Assembly: GCA_025024175.1 (NCBI GenBank)
Contig: QCXZ01000041.1
Location: 29,197,786-29,261,785, forward strand
From: Rhyzopertha dominica
Lineage: Eukaryota; Arthropoda; Insecta; Coleoptera; Bostrichidae
Length of the DNA stretch: 64,000 nucleotides
Direction of reading: 5' to 3'
Positions 57,076-64,000 of the stretch are shown piece by piece (within the stretch, counting starts at the first letter, position 1; the number at the start of each line of letters is the position of its first letter). The notes beneath the pieces were generated by a model. That model worked only from the letters and a program-made list of their open reading frames with translations, was not told the DNA's origin and did no database searches. The translations under genes were made by a program, and so were the position numbers.

Positions 57076-60000
57076 GACGCAAATGTGTTCTAAAATTGTT
57101 GCACAAGTTAGTAACAACAGAATCTTATCATTTCCACACTTTTTGAAAGATAAATGAACCATCGCTATTCGCTTAGGTAATTTTGGGACTCAAATTGATA
57201 TTATCAACACAGCGTGCGCTGTGAAGTAGCCTTATGCAAAGCGGAGCGATTCCCACTATGCTCTATCTCTCTCTAACACGACGGAATCGGCCCGCTCCAC
57301 ACGGCATCGTGCGTATACCTCTATCTACTACTGTGGTAAATACTATTCGCTAATGTCGGGGAATCTCGTATATACACGTATATTTGCGGATTAACCTTAA
57401 AGCAAATCTCAGCCCTTGTTGGGGAAGCCTCCGGTTTAGACTGCAGTGATGAGTCATAATCGTTTGGTGTATCTACCTACATGTAAATTCAATTTAAAGN
57501 AGGAAGTGTGTATTAATTAGAGTNCCACGCACAATGGCAAACCTATGGGCATGCTAACCGATAAACACGTTTTTTTAATAGACGCGCTTATACGTATCGA
57601 ATGGCCAGCTTGTACAATCTTTTAATCAACGTTTTAGCTATACACAAAACAAACGTTACATTTTCGTGCATTACCTACATTGTAATCTGCGCGAAATATC
57701 TTGCTTTTCGTTACACAAAAGCTCTAGGCTAATGAATGGCTTCGCTGCATAAAAGCTAATACCGTGATATAGAGATTGTAACTATAGTTCCTGTTGTAGG
57801 TTATATTCATATGCTCTAAATTTAAATTCTTGTATGATGTATGTTTTGTTTCACCTTCGAACAAACTTGCTCGTGCTTTACGGAAAAAGACAATATAAAA
57901 TTGCGCAACTGTTAGTTGCTGTTTTATTGCTATTTATATATTAGAACTAAACAATCAGTGCGTATTCATAAATATTACTCTAAAATGTAAATGCCTTATA
58001 CAAAAGCGAGCTTAGGTCGGTATCGCTATCTCAACTTTATTGTCCCAAATACAAAATCCCAAGTAGTGGGAACTAACGGTTATATTCTGTTTAAGGAATA
58101 TAACAACTTTTGTGATTAAGGATTGGGTCGTTTAATAATAAAGGTCGGTTGTCTCAGGAAAAATAAAGTGCATTTAGTTTTATTTTCAGGAAATGTTATA
58201 TTTACTTTAGTCTAGTCAAATAGTCCTCAAGGTGCTACATAAGGGAAGAAGTAAGGAGTTCTGATGTCAAGTTTCTATATGTTTTATGAGTTGTACACAA
58301 TTATCAGGTTGGCCAAAGCGAATTTTACCGGAAACACCTTCTTAAACAAAAAAGGATATGTTAAAACCGCCTTGTAAACTTTAAAGTTTTCGCAAATCAT
58401 CGTCTAGGAAAAGAAGAAGATAACATTTTCTGCATTTGTATGTATTGTATTTGATATTTTTGTATCCGATTAGCGGCTTACTCACAGGAGCACCTCGGAA
58501 TTAGCCGATATAACACTGTATGTTGCAATCTGACAAATCTAAGTTAATGAATATATAAAATTATGCAGTCAAAAGTAATACAAAGAATCCTTGGTGGGTG
58601 CAACTTTGATACACCTGTAAGTTTGAAGTGGACACTTCTATCTGGAATACGTAGTAGATGATGCTTTGAGCTAGAACGAATATGAATAAAACAAATATTA
58701 CTCAAACGCTCAATGGTCATTCGACAAAGTAGGTTGCTGTTGACTGGGCTTTTTCAATGTACTCAAACGCTATTAGACAAAGGACTCTGTTTTTACCATC
58801 CGTGGCAATCAACGTCATAGTTCGTAAAACCACCGCTAGATGACTCGATGACGATTTTCACAAAATAACTCCCAAATTGCGGTGTAAGATATGTCCACGT
58901 CAAATGTAATCAAATGTAATAATAAAAAAAAACATCTTTTTTTGGATTAGACTTAATCTTCATCGAGGNTTCCTTTTTGTTTCATCCTGTCAACCCCGTT
59001 AAACGAGGTAGTTTAGTAAAAAAAATATGTTTAACGTTTAGTTTTTCTTTAGTAAATTTTGTAGTATCTCTAGCGGCATTGTTTCCTATTAAAAAACAAT
59101 AATTTCTGATAACATGAGTGTGATAATGACTGGTTTCATATAACATTAACATCGTTCAATCAAGGGTAACCGAAGCTTCTTCATAGTCCGACTAGTATAC
59201 AACCTGCATGCCATTTAGGGTATAGAACATACATTACATTGACCAGAGACAAAACGTTTGTAGTGATCGTTTTCTTCGTAGACAGGGCACTAATAAAAGA
59301 ACTTTTAAAGGCTTTTATAAGCGTTTTCACCATCATCTCGGCTTTTATACGCATCATGTACATCGCAAAAGCACGGATAAGATCCATAGCCTTTCAAGAA
59401 TCTTAGTGTGGTGTTACACGTTTACATATTTTTAGACATTTTACCATTCTTTAGCTCAAACATGATCACAGTACCGCTTTTATTATTGAACCGCGATTTT
59501 TCTACCTCGTTATTAATATAGAATTGAAACTGGCGGACAGCTGGCACTACAAATTCAAATTCAATGCATTTTTATCTTGATTGGCGCACATAAATTCCAA
59601 ATAGCTGCAGACTTTTTAGTATAGATATTTTCAACTTGTATGCAATTTAAATTTACACAAACAAGTAGAGAATGCAGATGGCAAAGTCATTGTCAGCAAC
59701 AAACTTACTTGAGGATAAAGCTGCCTAAGCGGGAACTGTTTCCTACAGTGACCTGTATATATTCACTTTATTTTTGACACATGCAAATTCATCTTCATCG
59801 GCAGATCTGTGCATGTGTAAATCTACTTTTTACTGTCGCTGACACTATCAAAATATTCAAAAACTCCAAATCTAGTGCGAGTAGAACTTTAAATATATAT
59901 TCAAAGGGATAGAACGTGCCTTCGCTGAATCTCTTAAAACAAAATTCACTGATCTTGGACGACCATACAGCTACAGGAACCACACTTTGGAGGGTGGCTG

Positions 60001-60100
60001 CCACAGCCAGGTGTCAACACTTCTTAAGTTCTGTTTTCGTCCCCCATTTGTTTGCATATATCTAACACTGTTTTACATTTTGTATATTTAGTATGTATGG
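57076..60100. other. No recognised gene; GC-elevated patch ~57,220-57,460
   Basis: The patch is unique sequence without a frame. The rest is AT-rich. Minus frames at 59,181-59,387 and 59,795-60,004 have no motif. A possible promoter or regulatory element in the patch is only a compositional guess. Confidence 0.4.
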
Positions 60101-60104
60101 TCTT

Positions 60105-60190
60105 GTTACTCTGAAGAACCGAAAAGTTCGGAACAATAGTGTAAAAGATTATTAAACTGTGAAACAGCTAAGTGTTTTTGTTTTATTTAT
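60105..60190 (+). ncRNA. Hammerhead-like hairpin, PLE-terminus type
   Basis: CTGAAGAACCGAAAAGTTCG then GAACAATAG: CTGAAGA, a GAAC/GTTC stem, and a mutated GAAAC block (GGAAC). The following AAACAGCTAAGTGTTTTTGT matches the outer arm of the 15.6-kb palindrome (CAAACAAGTGTTTTTTTAT). So one unpaired copy of the same terminus lies here. The core is damaged. Confidence 0.5.
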
Positions 60191-60196
60191 AAAATA

Positions 60197-60380
60197 CAGG
60201 GTATCTCGCGTTTCGTGACTATGCATGAGCAAATTCGTTAAATACCATAAATGGAGGCAAAATGTATAAATTTGAAGCTTGATCATAATGTTTCCAAATG
60301 TAAAATATCCGCAACAGTTATTAAGTTATTAAGAAAAAAATATGAACGTCGATGATGGATATGAGAAGTGGGACACCCTG
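60197..60380. mobile_element. 184-bp mariner-type MITE
   Basis: Left end CAGGGTATCTCGC and reversed right end CAGGGTGTCCCAC match at 10 of 13 bases, with TA on both sides (60,195-60,196; 60,381-60,382). CAGGGTGTCCCA is a common Tc1/mariner terminus. Too short to code. It inserted right next to the hammerhead-like hairpin. Confidence 0.7.
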
Positions 60381-60382
60381 TA

Positions 60383-61595
60383 TTTTTCTTACATCAAAAA
60401 TGCATTTAAGCAAAAAAAAAAAAAAGCATAGCCTAGGGTAAGATTTGGTTAAGAGCAACGCACCATTAATTGGATGTGCTGAGTTAAATAAACATCAAGA
60501 TCTTTCTTGTAACAAAACGAAAAGTCCACGACGCGATGCATAACCGTTAGGTAATTGAGTGCTGCTATATGTATTTCTTTTAGAAGGAGGCTTGCAGATA
60601 CCCGAAACCACATCTGCAATAATTTGGTTACCTTCGGTTTCATTAAGGAGACGCTTACACAGCGCTGGCGCAAGGAGCGGAGATCGCACGAAAGAAGGAA
60701 CAAATAAAGGTTATTTTTGTTAATTAAACTCCCGTGAAGTGTTATCTTAAGAACGGTACCAAGTTCTCGCAGTTCAAATTAAACTTTGCTCGTCATTCTC
60801 GCTATGAATATATAACTTCTTTTAGATTGCACAAAATACAGCAGGTGTATTTATTTCACTTGGCAAACAGAATGATTAAATGACTATATACAGGGTCGTT
60901 CAGTGTGACTTGTCTTATACGTGGCTGGTTACTACTACCCTTTGTGATTTTTTATATATAATCTTAGTTATCCTGTACCTGTATGAGGTGCTTATGTGAT
61001 TAAAAAGGTTCTGTTATCTAAAAAAATCTCACTGTACGTACGATCTTGATTTATTTCTTTAATCAACTTTTGTAAAACAAAATCGCAACTGGTGAAACCT
61101 ATCTACCTTTGAAATTTTATGGTTTTTTACTTACGTTTTATCTAAGAGTTTTCTAAATTTATTCGAGTCTTTACAAAGGTTGCCATGGAAATTCATTGTT
61201 GAATGTTTGGCAGATATGTGCATATGTGCTCTCCGTAGTGCTTTTAGATAACGTGCGTTTGTGCCGCTTTTAACTTGACTGCTTACTGATCAGTACCCAC
61301 ATAATTAATTATCAGAAAAGTGAGTAGTCGGTAGATGGCAAAAATATTAAAAAAACTGATGGGATGGTACGAAGCAACTACTATTGACTCTAACATAAAA
61401 AAATGATGGATATAAAATGTCACGTGATTGGAGGCACGGCACCTGCGTCGGCGAGCTAAATATAGCACATCTCATAACAGTCATAGTTCTACATTAAGTA
61501 TTCGGTGGTAGTCAACTTTATAACATAAATATTACCTAGTTTGATGTCTATACCACTACTGCTAGTGCTACTGCTCCATGACATTCTCAAAACGT
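60383..61595. other. No recognised gene
   Basis: A TACAGGGTCGTTCAGTGTGA near 60,889 resembles a mariner terminus but no matching right end was found. Frames on the minus strand at 60,449-60,703 have no motif. Confidence 0.4.
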
Positions 61596-61599
61596 CGAT

Positions 61600-61950
61600 T
61601 TTCCTTCGCGAGATAGATTCGAAAATATGCCACACTAGCGCGACGGTTTCGGCAGTATTATGCCGCACTTACTATTTTTTATATTTCAATCGCAAAACAG
61701 TTTCAACAATGCGCCACACTCTAGGAATATCTCGTTTTCTATTAAATCTTCCGGAATATTCTATGACATTCTGGAAACATCAAACATTCCACTTCCTCCA
61801 GGATGGCCTATGACTTGCAAACGTCAATATTCGATTTTTCAATCGCGAGACTGTTCCAGAAATATGCTCTCTCAATTTTTTTTAAATATTCATTCAGNAA
61901 ATATTGATTTTTGATTTCCCCACCNCGAGACGGTTTTCGGCTAGTTTGGT
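61600..61950. repeat. Degenerate tandem-like repeat
   Basis: A phrase of the form TTTCAATCGCGAGA-TGTTCCAGAAATATGC recurs with many changes near 61,606, 61,687, 61,846 and 61,921, with GACATTCT and CGTC-ATTTTT phrases between. Spacing is irregular (~75-160 bp). Single Ns cluster just after. The 90-codon frame here follows the repeats and has no motif. Confidence 0.45.
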
Positions 61951-62219
61951 AGATATTTACTTCNTACTTANGCCCAGTGTATACAGATTTCTGTTTTGCC
62001 GCTAAAGCTTATTGGACATGGTAAGTGCTGGCTCCTCTAGATAACNCTTTTTAAGGTAGCACGGCACATAATGCACCCCAAAATGAGAGGAGAGACGTGT
62101 CCAAGTCAAAGAAATCATTTAGATATCTTTTGATTAAATTGCATATATAATTATTCTGATTTAAATTAATATGCATAACTCTTTCAGTATGCTAACTGAC
62201 AAATTACAAATTCCTAAGA

Positions 62220-63310
62220 GGGCAAATGAACAGACAATTGCAGAATTATAGTGTGAGCACCATTTTTGGGAGGAAGTCACGAGGTGCGGCGAGGATCGCA
62301 GCGATATGTTGGTGTACGTCGGAAAGTGGATCGGTGGGCGCATGCGTGAAAAGAGGACGGTCGGATAGTCGTGGTTGGTTGGTCGTAGTCGGCGGTGTCA
62401 GTATGACAGTTGAGAAAAAAGAGTCTTCAGTAGTAGTAGTTGATAATTATGGTGTGTATCGCACAATTTTTGGAGTCAATATACGTTTAGCTAAACAAAA
62501 TCATGGTTTTATTAAAAGGAGGCATCCTGACGAAAGTTGTGGAGATAACAATAGTTTAATTAATAACTTAAGTAACCCCAAATGCAACAAGTTCCAAACA
62601 TTTCACGTTATTGGGTAAATCTAAGTACCTGTAAGTAGCATAAAGTTATTCTCCGTCTTCGGCGTTTAGAGCGTGAGTTGGCAAACAAACGTCGTTCCGC
62701 CCGGCGAGCCGGATTGACCGTGTGTACGTGATGAGCACGCACCGGAGCTTACGGGGCTCGTTATCCTATTAGGGGTGCGCGCCGCGGTATCGGAAACCTT
62801 CAACATGAGTCGAAGATATCATCAAAAATTGAAAAGAAACAAGAACGGATCGCGACCGGCCTCCGGGCATTTCGGATTCAGCAGGGGACGGTCACGTACG
62901 GCGCGGTCCCTTTACCTTCACGAGTGCCGGCAAGCCACCCTCGGTCGTGATGTACATTTATCTGGAAACAGATTCGATTATGGACTTATCGAAGTTCGTA
63001 GGAAGGTTTGCATTTATGGCAGGATGGAGGGAATATATCAAACGCGACGGAGAGTTTGTTGTTGGGCTCGAGTATGTGCTCGCTGGAAAAACGCGACCTT
63101 TACAAGTGGGCGCCGGGGTCGCCTCGATTTGTAACGCCTGTTTGTGTAGGCCTTAAATGCCCGACAAAGGACCTGTCCACTGTGCTAATGTTTTCGTTTA
63201 GGCTATCTTGCTCCGAGCTTTGCCTTACAATCTGCCACCTTGGACTAACGAGCGTCGAAATAAGCAGCGTTTCTGTACTGGAGCAAGCTTCAGACACGAA
63301 TTAACTCTGC
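62220..63310. other. GC-elevated region with overlapping open frames, no recognised product
   Basis: The largest higher-GC block in the window. Plus frames: 62,226-62,618 (130 codons), 62,775-63,134 (119 codons, Arg-rich) and 62,947-63,156 (69 codons, containing DLSKFVGRFAFMAGWREYIK and GEFVVGLEYVLAGKTRPLQV, the most protein-like of the three). They overlap in different frames, so at most one is real. No splice or domain evidence decides. Candidates are a 5' exon or promoter of a host gene to the right, or a conserved non-coding cluster. Confidence refers to the block being distinct, not to a gene. Confidence 0.35.
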
Positions 63311-63895
63311 TTCGCCGAACTCTCCAAATCTAAAGGATAGCTACCCGGTTCCGCAAATCAAAACAAACATACAAAAGGGCAGCATAATTCTGTGTGCTGC
63401 TTATACACGGTTTCTCGGAAGTTAAACTATAGAGGAATATTAAACACAATAACGAAATATATTCTCAGAATACCTGTTTGGTATACCTATCAGTTTCACA
63501 AAAATTTCTCAAAATGTGGCAATATTTAATATCATAACCACTTTTGTGATGCATGCGATGCTCTAAAAATACTCATGTAGCAGGTATTGGTAGCTACTAA
63601 CACTTCTGCAGAAATGGATTGGTATCGCGATAAAATTTAATAACCATTGTAAGCCGTGATCTGTGCATGTTTGTTTACTGTACCTACTAAATTAAATTAC
63701 CTAAATTACTGGATGCCATGCTGTCTTTTAAATGTATAATTGAAAGTTTGCGAATGAGATGCCAGATGATGATAGATGATAGATGATAGAAAACATAGTT
63801 TTTACGCATTTAATTTCTGAAATATACCAAAAAGGAAAAAGAATAAAGAGTAGAATACGAAAAAATTAAAGTTTAGTAAGATTATATACCAAATG
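63311..63895. repeat. AT-rich DNA with a short (GATGATA)n run at ~63,764-63,790
   Basis: Four near-perfect 7-bp units (GATGATA) form a minor simple repeat. Otherwise I see nothing. Confidence 0.6.
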
Positions 63896-64000
63896 GCAGT
63901 GATAGGAAATAATGCAATTACAAGTAATGAATTACTGTAACTCAATTACTTTTCTTAGCAATGAGTAATTGTAATGCATTTCCGTTTAAAAAAATGTAAT
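63896..64000. mobile_element. Probable hAT-type element end, cut by the window edge
   Basis: From CAGTGATAGGAAATAATGCA onward the sequence is full of short TAATTAC/GTAATT motifs in both orientations (TGCAATTACAAGTAATGAAT, ACTCAATTACTT, GAGTAATTGTAATGC). A CAGTG start with such subterminal repeats is common in insect hAT elements. The other end is outside the window. Confidence 0.45.

Noticed and set aside
60880..60920. Mariner-type MITE starting TACAGGGTCGTTCAG
   Set aside because: No complementary right end followed by TA was found within several hundred bases.

Overview
This window looks like gene-poor nuclear DNA of an animal, most likely an insect. It is AT-rich with no bacterial gene density. 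It holds no intact gene of any kind: no host exon, tRNA or rRNA that I can support. It does hold decayed copies of mobile elements typical of arthropods: Tc1/mariner and hAT DNA transposons, Ty3/Gypsy LTR elements, an I-type LINE with an (AAT)n tail, another LINE, and several Penelope-like elements (PLEs). Isolated single N bases are scattered through the assembly. I do not name a species.

Layout, left to right. At 2.4-3.0 kb is a minus-strand Gypsy reverse-transcriptase relic. At 3.6-4.3 kb is a palindrome built from hammerhead-like hairpins, next to an unidentified coding relic and another hammerhead-like motif. At 6.9-7.5 kb is a small satellite. At 10.9-12.1 kb is a Gypsy element with primer-binding site and gag. 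At 14.2-14.7 kb are LINE remains. At 15.6-17.2 kb are a second hammerhead-like palindrome and a 1,350-bp hAT-type element (8-bp target duplication) whose interior is a PLE fragment. At 19.07-20.48 kb is a short hAT-type element (8-bp target duplication, one mismatch) with a deleted mariner nested inside it. At 22.3-24.6 kb is a PLE relic next to a 903-bp foldback element.

From 25.7 to 36 kb come two Tc1/mariner transposase relics, a probable solo LTR, a second PLE endonuclease relic and the 3' half of the I-type LINE. From 39 to 46 kb come one copy of an unclassified dispersed repeat, an internally deleted Gypsy element, Tc1 relics and two inverted repeats. From 48.4 to 50.5 kb are an 840-bp palindrome and two minisatellites. 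The rest holds a LINE endonuclease relic (54 kb), the second copy of the dispersed repeat (56 kb), a 184-bp mariner-type MITE (60.2 kb) and a probable hAT end running off the right edge.

The most interesting signal is a set of self-cleaving hammerhead ribozymes. Two nearly identical ~110-bp units (50,835-50,943 plus; 55,781-55,889 minus) carry the full type I core: CUGAUGA, a 5-bp stem II with a 4-nt loop, GAAA, a 3-bp stem III, a UC cleavage site and a long, partly complementary stem I. A degenerate third copy lies at 32.6 kb. Shorter hammerhead-like hairpins recur at six or more other loci, some close to PLE remains. This agrees with published work linking PLEs, and small circular retrozyme RNAs of animals, to type I hammerheads. 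Several islands of higher GC content without repeats or convincing reading frames may be regulatory DNA of a gene outside the window; that is inference only.
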